From Spirosoma sp. KUDC1026 (lineage in GTDB: Bacteria > Bacteroidota > Bacteroidia > Cytophagales > Spirosomataceae), in NCBI RefSeq assembly GCF_013375035.1, contig NZ_CP056032.1:456001-520000 (forward strand): DNA of 64,000 bases, written 5' to 3'. The notes beneath the pieces were generated by a model. That model was not told where the DNA came from and did not search any database. It saw only the letters and a program-made list of their open reading frames with translations. Shown here piece by piece: positions 51,816 to 60,149 of this stretch. The first letter of the stretch is position 1. Each line of letters opens with the position of its first letter. Position numbers and translations under genes: made by a program.

Positions 51816-53516
51816 CTACCGGATTCGGACCAGCACTTCCCGGCTTTCGTTGTTGAGCCGGTCTAGTGCTGTAACGACATAGGTATAGCGCTTACCCTGC
51901 TCGGCTGTCTTGTCGATAAAATGCGTAGTTTCCTCGCCGTTGCAGCGGGCAATGATAAAGCGGGGATCGTCGAGTCTAACGTGCGCCTGACGGCCATCAA
52001 ACCGGTACACTAGATACGCATTGGCCCCGTCGCCGTCCAGAGCCTCGGCCGACTGATGCCAGGTCAATTCAACACCATCTGCCGTATCGGCGGCTTTCAG
52101 GTTGCGAGGTGGCATGGGTGGGATACTGTCCAGCCAGGGCATTGTTGGAACCAGCGCTGTGTACCGGTAGAAATTGGTTTGCAGTGAATCCCGAATAGCC
52201 ATCGGGTTTTTTTTCAAATCCCGGGCGCTGAAAAAGACACTTCCCTGTATCCGTTGCTGCTGACGGTTGTAACGCATTTGATTGGGGAATTCGGTTTCCC
52301 GCCACCAGCCCGGATCACGTTCGGAGCCTTTTCCTACCCGGTAGGCAGCATGACCAATGTAAAGTTGGGCTTTACCCGTGTTTTTTGTCCACCAGTCTAC
52401 CAGCGTTTTATAGGGAACCCGGTTGAACTCGGAACTGAAATATACCTGCGGAACAATGTAGTCGATCAAGCCTTCGCGCGCCCACTTTCGGGTATCGGCG
52501 TAGAGTTCGTAGTACGACTGACCACCGTTGGTTGCCGAACCGTCCGGGTCGTTACGTTGGTTCTTCCAGATACCAAAAGGGCTGATACCAAATTTTACCC
52601 AGGGCTTATAGGCCCGAATCGAATCCCGCAACTCGGTAACCAGCTTCGTTACGTTGTCGCGTCGCCAGTCGTCCTTTTTCATGCCGTTGTAATTGGCCTG
52701 GTACGTACTGTCGTCCTTCAATACCTGCCCCGGAATGGCATACGGATAAAAATAATCATCGAAATGGATACCGTCGACGTCGTACTCCCGAACAACATTG
52801 GCCACGATTCCGGCAATGTACGAGCGTACTGCCGGAACACCCAGATTGAAGAGTTTGCGCCCACCGTACGACAGCATCCATTCCGGTTTTTGATGCATAA
52901 TATTCGTTGGAGCAATACTGGCTTTAGGACTGGCAACCGCCCGATCCAGATTAAACCAGGCATGAAATTCCATACCTCGCCGATGAGCTTCTTCGATCAT
53001 GAATTCCAGCGGATCGTAGAACGGTTCCGGGGCTAATCCCTGGCGCCCCGTCAGCCATTCGGACCAGGGTTCAGAACTCTTCGCATAAAACGCATCGGCC
53101 GCCGATCGAATCTGTACTACTACGGCATTGAGCCCTGTCTGCTGTTGCTGGTCGAAATACGCCAGCAGTTCCTGTTGCTGACTATCGGACAGCATTCCTT
53201 TTTTACTGGGCCAGTCGATGTTATCGACCGTAGCAATCCAGGCCGCCCGAAACTCCCGTTTGGGTGGTGCTGGTGTCGGCAAAACAATCTCTTCATCGAA
53301 AACTTCGATGGGGACCGCCTGTACTAACGGCTTGCTTGGCTTTTGTTTGGTGGTCGTTGACTCTGATTTAACCGTATTGGGGCGTTGCGTAACGGGAGCA
53401 GGTTGTTTGGCAACCGGCCGGGGAGGCACTTTTCGAACGGTTACAGGCTTCGCCCGACGGCAGCCCGCTAATAGAACCAGGAAACAGAAAAGAACAGCGT
53501 AAGCAACTCGACGCAT
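51816..53516 (-). CDS. GHL10-family (DUF187) glycosyl hydrolase-like lipoprotein
   Basis: 566 residues. Lipobox LLAGC near residue 18 marks a lipoprotein. A Pro/Lys/Thr-rich linker precedes the GHL10 TIM-barrel-like domain (from FRAAWIATVDNIDWPSK to about 440), with GLNAVVVQIRSAADAFYAK, MEFHAWFNLDRAV, VDGIHFDDYFYPY and DYIVPQVYFSS. The C-terminus (PPMPPRNLKAADTADGVELTWHQ on) is a fibronectin type III-like unit. Members are thought to cleave peptidoglycan or envelope glycans (DigH in E. coli hydrolyses denuded glycan strands), which suggests a cell-wall role. Confidence 0.88.
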   Translation of the reverse strand: MRRVAYAVLFCFLVLLAGCRRAKPVTVRKVPPRPVAKQPAPVTQRPNTVKSESTTTKQKPSKPLVQAVPIEVFDEEIVLPTPAPPKREFRAAWIATVDNIDWPSKKGMLSDSQQQELLAYFDQQQQTGLNAVVVQIRSAADAFYAKSSEPWSEWLTGRQGLAPEPFYDPLEFMIEEAHRRGMEFHAWFNLDRAVASPKASIAPTNIMHQKPEWMLSYGGRKLFNLGVPAVRSYIAGIVANVVREYDVDGIHFDDYFYPYAIPGQVLKDDSTYQANYNGMKKDDWRRDNVTKLVTELRDSIRAYKPWVKFGISPFGIWKNQRNDPDGSATNGGQSYYELYADTRKWAREGLIDYIVPQVYFSSEFNRVPYKTLVDWWTKNTGKAQLYIGHAAYRVGKGSERDPGWWRETEFPNQMRYNRQQQRIQGSVFFSARDLKKNPMAIRDSLQTNFYRYTALVPTMPWLDSIPPMPPRNLKAADTADGVELTWHQSAEALDGDGANAYLVYRFDGRQAHVRLDDPRFIIARCNGEETTHFIDKTAEQGKRYTYVVTALDRLNNESREVLVRIR

Positions 53517-53569
53517 CAGGCAAAACAGTTAATTGCCAAAAATAAGGATAGTCTGGCTGTTGGCGTTTA

Positions 53570-53743
53570 TTAAGCGGTGGTTTTGTCTTTTTTTCTGATT
53601 GCCTGGTTGCCTGATGATCGGCAGGCATCGCTGCAATAAACTACTTGATCCCAGTCCCGTTCCCATTTTTTCCTCCAGCTGAATGGCCGATTGCAAACCG
53701 GGCATATTTTCGTTGGCAAATCTGATTTTTTACGCATTTTCAT
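53570..53743 (-). CDS. DUF2256 zinc-finger protein
   Basis: 57 residues from ATG 53743 (ATG 53737 is equally possible). Four Cys in CPVCNRPFSWRKKWERDWDQVVYCSDACR mark DUF2256, a small zinc-binding domain often written next to cryptochrome/photolyase or on its own; function unknown. The C-terminal tail is basic (SSGNQAIRKKDKTTA). The frame is open much further upstream, but that part lacks any family resemblance. No photolyase gene is nearby. Confidence 0.82.
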   Translation of the reverse strand: MKMRKKSDLPTKICPVCNRPFSWRKKWERDWDQVVYCSDACRSSGNQAIRKKDKTTA

Positions 53744-53955
53744 ACACAAAAAGCTATTTTTAGTAACTACAAGTATTGTAAAATTTGGCCAAAACAAACA
53801 AATAGCCTCTTTTCGTAAGGATATACTCCCTATCTTCAGCCCTCTAAACGTTCTGTACTTATCCATTTACCATACCTGCGCTGCCTTCTGTTTTTGCCAG
53901 ACAACAGGCGTTGGTACAGTCATATCAAGCACGGTTGCCGCTTGTAACTTGTCTG

Positions 53956-53986
53956 TTTGGCTACTAAGTGAAAACCCTTAATTTTG
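53956..53986 (+). promoter_or_regulatory. Consensus promoter of the Lrp/AsnC gene
   Basis: TTTG (53956-53959), a 19-base spacer and TAATTTTG (53979-53986): exact -33/-7 matches. The start of transcription near 53993 leaves a 5' UTR of about 125 bases, unusually long for this window, which holds the paired repeats. Confidence 0.75.
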
Positions 53987-54073
53987 TGCCGCTAAAAGTC
54001 AGGATACGTATTTTTCGTTTTGAATTTTGAAAAAATCCAACATGTTTTTAGATTTTTCTGTTTAAGGCGTAAT

Positions 54074-54110
54074 TAAATCAGACTATCCTATTACTAATAT
54101 AAATCAGACT
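54074..54110. repeat. Paired 11-base direct repeats (candidate Lrp operator)
   Basis: TAAATCAGACT occurs at 54074-54084 and again at 54100-54110, 26 bases apart from start to start (about 2.5 helical turns). The second copy ends ten bases before the regulator ATG. Positioned well for autoregulation, though also within the predicted 5' UTR. Confidence 0.6.
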
Positions 54111-54120
54111 TCACGTACGT

Positions 54121-54588
54121 ATGAGCCACAAATTAGATCAGATAGATCGTAATGTATTAGAAATTCTTCAGGCGAATGCCAAAATCACTAACGCTCAGTT
54201 GTCAAAGGAAATTGGTCTTTCTCCTGCGCCAACGCTGGAGCGGGTGAAGAAGCTCGAAACCTCAGGCATTATCCAGAGCTACCACGCGCAGCTGAACCGG
54301 GAAAAAGTTGGTCTGGGCGTAACGACCTTCGTTATGGTAACACTGGTTGGCCACAAAAAAGACACGACGATGTCGTTCGTCGACAAGGTTAATAGTATTC
54401 CAGAAATTATCGAATGTCACCACATCACGGGCTCGGGCGATTTTCTGCTGAAAGTTATTTCGAAGGACATTGCCTCGTACCAGGCGCTGATGCTGGACGT
54501 TATTAACGAAATTAACGAGGTAGCCAGCACTCAAACAATGGTTATCATGTCAACCTTCAAGGAAAGTAAAGTGCTGCCTATCCCTTGA
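54121..54588 (+). CDS. Lrp/AsnC-family transcriptional regulator
   Basis: 155 residues. N-terminal winged helix-turn-helix (LDQIDRNVLEILQANAKITNAQLSKEIGLSPAPTLERVKKLETSGII) and C-terminal RAM (Lrp ligand-binding) domain with GSGDFLLKVISKDIASYQ. This family senses amino acids or similar small molecules and usually regulates itself. Preceded by a consensus promoter and two 11-base direct repeats; followed by a perfect 23-bp palindromic terminator. Targets unknown. Confidence 0.94.
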   Translation: MSHKLDQIDRNVLEILQANAKITNAQLSKEIGLSPAPTLERVKKLETSGIIQSYHAQLNREKVGLGVTTFVMVTLVGHKKDTTMSFVDKVNSIPEIIECHHITGSGDFLLKVISKDIASYQALMLDVINEINEVASTQTMVIMSTFKESKVLPIP

Positions 54589-54606
54589 TTAGCATAAACG
54601 ACAAGT

Positions 54607-54652
54607 AAGCAAAATGCCCTACGGAAACGCGTTTCCGTAGGGCATTTTGCTT
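54607..54652. terminator. Bidirectional terminator, 23-bp perfect palindrome
   Basis: 54607-54629 is the exact reverse complement of 54630-54652, with an AACGCGTT core. It separates the Lrp-type gene from the convergent TPR protein gene. A TTTTGCTT run follows on the plus strand. Confidence 0.88.
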
Positions 54653-54664
54653 GGTTAATGGCTG

Positions 54665-55879
54665 TTACTTTTGCTTTCTACGTTCCTCACGGCGCGATTT
54701 TTTCAACTCGTCCAGCATCTTTTTTGCTTCCTTATGCTGACTGGACTTCCGGTCGGCTTTGTCCATCACTTCTTTGAAATAGGCTTGAGCCTGGTCATAC
54801 TGCTTTTCCTGGATAGCAATCTTACCCAGCGCCAGCACTGACGACCAATAGTACCCTGCTCCCAGGGCATTGGTTTTCTTGGCAAAGTCAATTGACATCT
54901 GGTAATATCGCTTGGCTTCCGTCGGGTTGTGATAAAACAACTGGTTTATATAACCCAGAATATAGGCTGCCGTCCGTCCACTCACGCCTTCGTAACCGGA
55001 CTGCGTTTTTTCCACTTTCACCAGAATATCTTTCGAAATCCGTTCGGCTTCTGCCAGTTTTCCCAATACAAAGGCCGAGCGAGCGTAATAGCGCTCAAAA
55101 AATGGGTTGTCCGGATACTGCTCATACATGTACTTGGACATATCATACGCCTTATCATACTGATTCTCTGTGCTGTAAATCTGCACCAGAAAGTAGCGGG
55201 CCTCTACCCGGGTGTAGAAAGCCGTGTTGGCTGTTTTCTCCAGTTGTTTAATGCCAACCTGCTTATTCCCTTTGGGAAAGAACGCCAGAATAGGCTTCAG
55301 GATCGGGTAATTTTCTGGAATCCACTGCGCGTAGAAGTTATAGATTCCATCGCCAAACAACAGTTCGGGACTGAAATCAGCGCTTCCTTTGCACTGATCG
55401 AAGTATTTCAGCGCGTTTTTTCCCGCAAAGGTTGCCTTGGCCCATTTCTTCCGTTCGGCATATAACCGACCTTTAAACGCATAGGCGGCTGCCAGAAAGA
55501 AAGCCGGTTCAAGCTTGTTCTTGCTATTGTCATACAGCTTTTCGGCCAGCGTGATCGTTGAGTCCATATACGATAAACAGCGGTCATCGTAACCGGTAAT
55601 ATCCGTATTGGGCACAATTTTCCACCACTCGGCCAGACCCATCAGAAAATAAGGCATAGGGTGTTTCGGATACCGCAGGTGCAGCCACCGAAATTCCTTG
55701 TCGGCTTCGTAGAATTTGTAGTTGTACATCTGATTGATGGCCTCCGCCGACTCAATCTGTACTCCGGGATGCTTCAGCAGCCCGTCATATACTTTATCAA
55801 ACGCCGACGGATCGTAGAGTTGAGCCTTTGCCAAGGCAGCAATAGCCACAAACCATACCGTCAACAGTAGTTTATTCAT
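54665..55879 (-). CDS. Secreted TPR-repeat protein
   Basis: 404 residues with a signal peptide (LLTVWFVAIAALAKAQ). Helix-pair repeats of tetratricopeptide type run through most of the chain (for example DKEFRWLHLRYPKHPMPYF, AKATFAGKNALKYFDQC, YDKAYDMSKYMYEQYPDNPF, TEAKRYYQMSIDFAKKTNA, YDQAQAYFKEVMDKADRK); at least six units. The C-terminus is strongly basic (ELKKSRREERRKQK). A periplasmic or envelope scaffold with no known partner. Located between convergent lrp and divergent hpt. Confidence 0.83.
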   Translation of the reverse strand: MNKLLLTVWFVAIAALAKAQLYDPSAFDKVYDGLLKHPGVQIESAEAINQMYNYKFYEADKEFRWLHLRYPKHPMPYFLMGLAEWWKIVPNTDITGYDDRCLSYMDSTITLAEKLYDNSKNKLEPAFFLAAAYAFKGRLYAERKKWAKATFAGKNALKYFDQCKGSADFSPELLFGDGIYNFYAQWIPENYPILKPILAFFPKGNKQVGIKQLEKTANTAFYTRVEARYFLVQIYSTENQYDKAYDMSKYMYEQYPDNPFFERYYARSAFVLGKLAEAERISKDILVKVEKTQSGYEGVSGRTAAYILGYINQLFYHNPTEAKRYYQMSIDFAKKTNALGAGYYWSSVLALGKIAIQEKQYDQAQAYFKEVMDKADRKSSQHKEAKKMLDELKKSRREERRKQK

Positions 55880-55954
55880 TCGTCAGGATTTCATTTTCTT
55901 CTATCAACGTAATCCGTTGACAGTCCGTTTATACCGGCTTATTTTTAAAGAAAT

Positions 55955-55987
55955 TTTGTTGGCGTCGGACTGGTGGCCGTATCTTTG
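55955..55987 (+). promoter_or_regulatory. Consensus promoter of hpt
   Basis: TTTG (55955-55958), a 21-base spacer and TATCTTTG (55980-55987), both exact. The 5' UTR would be about 13 bases. Confidence 0.75.
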
Positions 55988-56006
55988 ATTTTGCGCTGAC
56001 ACCAAC

Positions 56007-56540
56007 ATGCTAACGATTAAAGACAAAACCTTCGTTCCGTTTATTACGGCCGATACCATTCAGGCCCGGATTCAAGAGCTTGCTGGGCAGATAAATCAGG
56101 ATTACGCAACCCGCCAGCCACGTATCATCATTGTTCTGAACGGTGCCTTCATCTTTGCCGCCGATCTGATCAAACATCTAACAATTACCTGCGAGATCAC
56201 GTTTATTCGGGTTGCCTCCTACTCCGCCACCCAATCGACGGGGCAATTGAAACAGATCATTGGCTTAAACGAACCGGTCGCCAATCAGGACCTGATCGTG
56301 ATTGAAGATATTGTCGATACGGGTTTTACCATCTGCGAAATCTGCGATCAGCTTAAGGCCCAACAACCTGCTTCGCTGTCGATTGCTACGTTACTGTTCA
56401 AACCGGTCGCGCTCAGAAAGCCAATAGATTTACAGTACGTTGGTTTCGAGATTGAGAACCGATTCGTGCTTGGATACGGTCTGGATTATGACGGACTGGG
56501 ACGCAACACACAGGACATTTTTGTGCTGGTAGAAGCCTGA
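56007..56540 (+). CDS. hpt: Hypoxanthine phosphoribosyltransferase
   Basis: 177 residues, normal length. PRTase fold with VVLNGAFIFAADLIKHL near 50, the flexible loop region (SYSATQSTGQL) and the PRPP-binding motif VIEDIVDTGFT near 100. It salvages hypoxanthine (and often guanine) to nucleotides with PRPP. The promoter is consensus-like and only about 13 bases from the ATG. Convergent with nuoD, 3 bases between the ends. Confidence 0.93.
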   Translation: MLTIKDKTFVPFITADTIQARIQELAGQINQDYATRQPRIIIVLNGAFIFAADLIKHLTITCEITFIRVASYSATQSTGQLKQIIGLNEPVANQDLIVIEDIVDTGFTICEICDQLKAQQPASLSIATLLFKPVALRKPIDLQYVGFEIENRFVLGYGLDYDGLGRNTQDIFVLVEA

Positions 56541-56543
56541 CTT

Positions 56544-57764
56544 TTAGCGATCCACTTCGCCCATTACCAGATCAACCGAGCCAATAACAGCGACCAGATC
56601 GGCCAGCATACTACCCCGGCTGATTTCGGGAATGACCGACAGGTTATGAAAACAGCACGAGCGGGCTTTGCAACGTACCGGCACGTCTGACTTACCGTCT
56701 GTCCGGAAAAAGAAGCCCAATTCTCCTTTCGCGCTTTCGGCTCTGATGTAAAAATCCATCGCCTTGGGACGAATTTTCTTGGGCACTACCGCCTGCGGAT
56801 CATAATCGCGGGTCCGGCGATAATTGCCTTGGAGCTGATCCAGACATTGCTCTATGATTTTGATAGATTCGTAACACTCCAGCACCCGAACATTGTTCCG
56901 GTCCCAGCAGTCGCCAACTGTTCCCATCTGACCCATTCCGATGGGAACATCAAAATCCAGTTCAGGGTAAACCGAATACCCATCGACCCGGCGTAAATCA
57001 TACCGCAGACCCGATCCACGCAGCACCGGGCCGGTACAGCCGTAGTTGATGGCAACATCCAGTGGAAGCACCCCTACATTGGCAGTACGTTTGATGAAGA
57101 TTTCGTTTTCGATCACGAGCTGCTGCATCTCAACCAGCTTTGGTTTGAGATAGGTCACAAACTCCCGGCAACGCTCTTCAAAACCAACGGGCAGATCGTA
57201 GAACAAGCCGCCAACCCAAATGTAATTATAGAGCATCCGGGCGCCGGTGACCCATTCCAGTAAGCGTTGAATGTGCTCCCGGTCGCGCATGAGCCAGAGA
57301 AAGGGCGTATAGGCACCGATATCCAGTGCATACGTACCGACGCCCACAAAGTGAGCCGCAATCCGGTTCAGTTCGGCAACCAGCACCCGGATGTATTCGG
57401 TCCGCTTAGGGATATCGTTTTGGATGCCCAGCATGCGCTCAACACCCATTACATAAGCGTGTTCGCAGTTCATAGCTGCCAGATAGTCCAGCCGATCAAC
57501 GAATGGGATAATCTGATTAAAAGGCAACGACTCAGCATGTTTGTCGAAACAGCGGTGCAGGTAGCCGATATGCGGCACTACGTCACGGATGATTTCGCCA
57601 TCGGTAACGACCTCAAGCCGCAGAACCCCGTGGGTAGACGGGTGCTGCGGTCCCATATTGAGAATCATTTCGCCTTCCTCGAGCATCTCGGGCCGATAAA
57701 CACCCGGTGCCGATGCCCGAAAATGCCCGGGTGCGTATTCGTATTGAATTGTTTGGGTTGCCAT
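56544..57764 (-). CDS. nuoD: NADH-quinone oxidoreductase subunit D
   Basis: 406 residues from ATG 57764 (13-residue longer open frame is non-conserved). Complex I 49-kDa family: [22 protein letters not shown], the [13 protein letters not shown] quinone-site region, [20 protein letters not shown] and the C-terminal [31 protein letters not shown]. It forms the quinone cavity with NuoB. It is alone here: neither nuoC nor nuoE-N flanks it, so the rest of complex I must lie elsewhere or this is a second copy. Confidence 0.95.
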   Translation of the reverse strand: MATQTIQYEYAPGHFRASAPGVYRPEMLEEGEMILNMGPQHPSTHGVLRLEVVTDGEIIRDVVPHIGYLHRCFDKHAESLPFNQIIPFVDRLDYLAAMNCEHAYVMGVERMLGIQNDIPKRTEYIRVLVAELNRIAAHFVGVGTYALDIGAYTPFLWLMRDREHIQRLLEWVTGARMLYNYIWVGGLFYDLPVGFEERCREFVTYLKPKLVEMQQLVIENEIFIKRTANVGVLPLDVAINYGCTGPVLRGSGLRYDLRRVDGYSVYPELDFDVPIGMGQMGTVGDCWDRNNVRVLECYESIKIIEQCLDQLQGNYRRTRDYDPQAVVPKKIRPKAMDFYIRAESAKGELGFFFRTDGKSDVPVRCKARSCCFHNLSVIPEISRGSMLADLVAVIGSVDLVMGEVDR

Positions 57765-57864
57765 TCTACGGTCAAAGGTCGCCAGCGCACTGCCGAAAGT
57801 CAAAAACTAATTCGTAATTCATGGGCTAATGAGCTACAAATCATGGCTTTTTCTTAAAGATTCA

Positions 57865-57896
57865 TTTGCCATATCGAAACGCATTTCGTATTTTTG
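57865..57896 (+). promoter_or_regulatory. Consensus promoter of rpmG-DUF4295
   Basis: TTTG (57865-57868), a 20-base spacer and TATTTTTG (57889-57896), both exact matches. Predicted start near 57903, about 24 bases before the rpmG ATG. Confidence 0.78.
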
Positions 57897-57926
57897 CGCT
57901 CTTTATTGAGAAAACGAACTTAAGCA

Positions 57927-58112
57927 ATGGCAAAGAAAGGCGCCAATAGAATCCAGGTTATTCTGGAATGCACCGAGCAGAAAGACAGCGGTGTTCCCGG
58001 TATGTCCCGGTATATCACGACGAAAAACCGGAAAAATACCCCCGCTCGTATCGAGCGTAAAAAGTACAACCCCTTCCTGAAGAAGGTAACGCTGCATAAA
58101 GAAATTAAATAA
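57927..58112 (+). CDS. rpmG: 50S ribosomal protein L33
   Basis: 61 residues. The sequence [18 protein letters not shown] through [23 protein letters not shown] is a typical bL33. The zinc-binding Cys pairs of some L33 forms are missing (only one Cys), so this is a Cys-less type. In many Bacteroidota rpmB (L28) precedes rpmG, but it is absent here. Consensus promoter upstream; the DUF4295 gene follows 63 bases later. Confidence 0.95.
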   Translation: MAKKGANRIQVILECTEQKDSGVPGMSRYITTKNRKNTPARIERKKYNPFLKKVTLHKEIK

Positions 58113-58175
58113 GGAACGTGTGGCCTGTTCTATCTGTTTATAAGCCAGATATAGACCACTTATCGCTTTACAGAC

Positions 58176-58331
58176 ATGGCAAAAAAGGTAGTTGCAACCC
58201 TGAAAACGAAGGACAACGGTAAATCTTTCGCTAAGATTATCAAAGCCGTTAAGTCGCCCGTAACCGGCGCTTATACCTTCAAAGAAGAAATGGTTCCGGT
58301 TGACGAAGTTCAGGCCGCCCTGAAAGCCTAA
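58176..58331 (+). CDS. DUF4295-family small basic protein
   Basis: 51 residues (MAKKVVATLKTKDNGKSFAK onward). It is shorter than usual gene-finding limits and easily missed. Lysine-rich, no membrane segment. The DUF4295 family is restricted to Bacteroidota and sits between rpmG and ftsY, which suggests a ribosome-associated role, unproven. A T7 terminator follows at once, so ftsY needs its own promoter. Confidence 0.85.
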   Translation: MAKKVVATLKTKDNGKSFAKIIKAVKSPVTGAYTFKEEMVPVDEVQAALKA

Positions 58332-58355
58332 CCTAGTTTTTTCGGAAAACGAGCA

Positions 58356-58390
58356 GGTCCCACCGCCCAACGGCATGTGGGACTTTTTTT
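58356..58390 (+). terminator. Rho-independent terminator after DUF4295
   Basis: A 7-bp stem (GTCCCAC 58357-58363 and GTGGGAC 58377-58383), a 13-base loop and T7 directly after. It separates rpmG-DUF4295 from ftsY. Confidence 0.85.
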
Positions 58391-58394
58391 GTTA

Positions 58395-58402
58395 TAGCTT
58401 TG
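58395..58402 (+). promoter_or_regulatory. Candidate -7 box for ftsY
   Basis: TAGCTTTG fits TAnnTTTG, just after the terminator and about 80 bases before the ftsY ATG. The -33 position lacks TTTG. Confidence 0.4.
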
Positions 58403-58480
58403 TTGAAAAGAAGGGCAAAAGTCCAATGGACTGGTTAACAGCTCTTTTAACTTTTGACCCTAGATGTTTGCTTATTAGTT

Positions 58481-59437
58481 ATGGCTCTATTTGGCTTTTT
58501 CTCAAAAGAAAAGAAAGAAACGCTCGACAAAGGGCTGGAGAAAACAAAAGACAGTTTCTTCTCCAAACTCGGCCGCGCCGTAGTCGGCAAAGCTACCGTT
58601 GATGAAGAGGTACTGGACGAACTGGAAAACGTCCTCATTTCGTCGGATGTTGGGGTTGAGACGACCGTTAAGATCATCAACCGGATTGAAGAACGGGTGG
58701 CCAGAGATAAGTACATGGGCACCGACGAACTTGATCGGATTTTGCGGGAAGAAATCGCGGCCCTGCTTGCTACATCAGGCAACACGAGCGTAACGGAGGA
58801 CTTTGAGCTTCCAGCCGATAAGAAGCCTTATGTTATCATGGTTGTCGGCGTCAACGGCGTTGGCAAGACAACAACGATTGGCAAACTGGCCGCCCAATTT
58901 CACAAACGGGGCAAACAGGTAGTCCTGGGCGCGGGTGATACGTTCCGGGCCGCTGCCGTTGATCAGCTCAAACTTTGGGGCGACCGCGTGGGTGTTCCGG
59001 TTATTTCGCACGGCATGAACACCGACCCATCGGCGGTTGCCTTTGATGCCGTCAAAAAAGCCACAGAGATGAACGCCGACGTTGTCATCATCGACACGGC
59101 AGGTCGCCTGCATAATAAAGTTAACCTCATGAACGAGCTGACCAAGATCAAACGGGTTATGCAGAAATTCACACCCGATGCCCCGCACGAAGTACTGCTC
59201 GTACTGGACGGTTCGACGGGTCAGAACGCGTTCATTCAGGCGACTGAATTTACGAAAGCAACCGAAGTAACGGCATTGGCCATTACCAAGCTGGACGGTA
59301 CAGCCAAGGGTGGCGTTGTGATCGGCATATCTGATCAGTTCAAGATTCCCGTCAAATACATTGGCGTTGGCGAGAAGATAGACGATTTACAAGCGTTTGA
59401 TAAGACGGAGTTTGTAGATTCGTTCTTTAAGCGATAA
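58481..59437 (+). CDS. ftsY: Signal recognition particle receptor FtsY
   Basis: 318 residues from ATG 58481 (MALFGFFSKEKKE); an upstream in-frame ATG 58454 adds nine non-conserved residues. The short acidic/basic A-domain is reduced compared with E. coli FtsY, as in many Bacteroidota. NG domain: GVNGVGKTTTIGKLA (about 123-137), GDTFRAAAVDQL, DTAGRLHN, TKLDGTAKGG and GVGEKIDDLQ. It docks SRP-ribosome complexes at the inner membrane by reciprocal GTP hydrolysis with Ffh. Followed 9 bases later by the MNT gene. Confidence 0.96.
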   Translation: MALFGFFSKEKKETLDKGLEKTKDSFFSKLGRAVVGKATVDEEVLDELENVLISSDVGVETTVKIINRIEERVARDKYMGTDELDRILREEIAALLATSGNTSVTEDFELPADKKPYVIMVVGVNGVGKTTTIGKLAAQFHKRGKQVVLGAGDTFRAAAVDQLKLWGDRVGVPVISHGMNTDPSAVAFDAVKKATEMNADVVIIDTAGRLHNKVNLMNELTKIKRVMQKFTPDAPHEVLLVLDGSTGQNAFIQATEFTKATEVTALAITKLDGTAKGGVVIGISDQFKIPVKYIGVGEKIDDLQAFDKTEFVDSFFKR

Positions 59438-59446
59438 CGACTTGTT

Positions 59447-59803
59447 ATGGCAATCGTAGCAGATTTGGAGGCTGTGCATAGAGACGTTACGCGGCTGATG
59501 CAGCGCGTTTACGGCGATCGATTAACCAAAATTATTCTGTATGGTTCCTACGCCCGTGGCGATTTCCATGAAGAGACGGACATCGATTACCTGGTTGTCC
59601 TGCACGATGAAAAGGTATCGGCTTTTATGGAAGCGGCCAACACTCGCCCCGCGATCAGTGAAGTATTTGATGATTCGGGTATTGAGGTCTCGACAATAGT
59701 TGTCTCAAATGACCAGCTGATCAATTCAAATCGTTTTTTTTATCGTCAGGTACGAAAAGACGGGGTCTGCATTTATGAGCGAGGATCTGTTTTACAGCAT
59801 TAG
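59447..59803 (+). CDS. MNT-type nucleotidyltransferase (antitoxin-like)
   Basis: 118 residues. The minimal nucleotidyltransferase signature GSX10DXD is visible: G33 S34 followed by D45 and D47 (GSYARGDFHEETDIDYLV). Paired with a HEPN gene whose start lies inside its 3' end (29-base overlap), the layout of MNT/HEPN toxin-antitoxin modules, in which the nucleotidyltransferase can adenylylate the toxin. The HEPN partner carries an in-frame stop, so this gene may now act alone. It follows ftsY by 9 bases. Confidence 0.88.
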   Translation: MAIVADLEAVHRDVTRLMQRVYGDRLTKIILYGSYARGDFHEETDIDYLVVLHDEKVSAFMEAANTRPAISEVFDDSGIEVSTIVVSNDQLINSNRFFYRQVRKDGVCIYERGSVLQH

Positions 59804-60149
59804 GAAGGCTGAAGGTTATCTATCGAACGCGAAAACGTTATTGACCACGCAATTCCCCAATGGCGCCATCACGTCAAGTTAGTATTGCTTTTTCTGGTTA
59901 GTTCGTGGGCTGCTCGCAGACAAAGATGTTTTTACAAAACGTCATTCGGCCGCTCGCGAGATGTTTTCCCTGCATTTTATAAAGACAGGTGAAATTCCAG
60001 AAATGTACAAAGACGATTTTGCTCTTCTGTTTGAGCGTCGGCAAATGGCAGATTATGATATGGATGGCGATTTTCCGATTGATGAAATTCAACGAGTGGT
60101 TAAAATCGCCGAAAACTTTCTCACGTACGTGAAAACGACCTATGCGTAA
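59775..60149 (+). pseudogene. HEPN-domain toxin interrupted by an amber codon
   Basis: From ATG 59775 the frame reads MSEDLFYSIRKAEGYLSNAK on, reaches TAG at 59880-59882 (residue 36) and then continues in the same frame, without any indel, to TAA 60147. The combined 124 residues fit the UPF0332/COG1895 HEPN family along their whole length, including the RGLLADKDVFTKRHSAA and RRQMADYD parts. The amber sits where the family has the first Tyr of an Ala-Tyr-Tyr motif, so a single TAY to TAG change explains it. The part after the stop has an ATG at 59961, but a product from it would lack the first half of the domain. Confidence 0.82.

Larger units (their letters stand above)
53744..54120. other. 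377-base intergenic region upstream of the Lrp-type regulator
   Basis: AT-rich, divergent leader between the DUF2256 gene and the Lrp/AsnC gene. It contains a consensus promoter (53956-53986) and two 11-base direct repeats near the regulator (listed separately). No credible gene is seen. Confidence 0.6.

Noticed and set aside
52254..53036. 260-residue plus-strand open frame
   Set aside because: Antisense shadow of the GHL10 lipoprotein gene.
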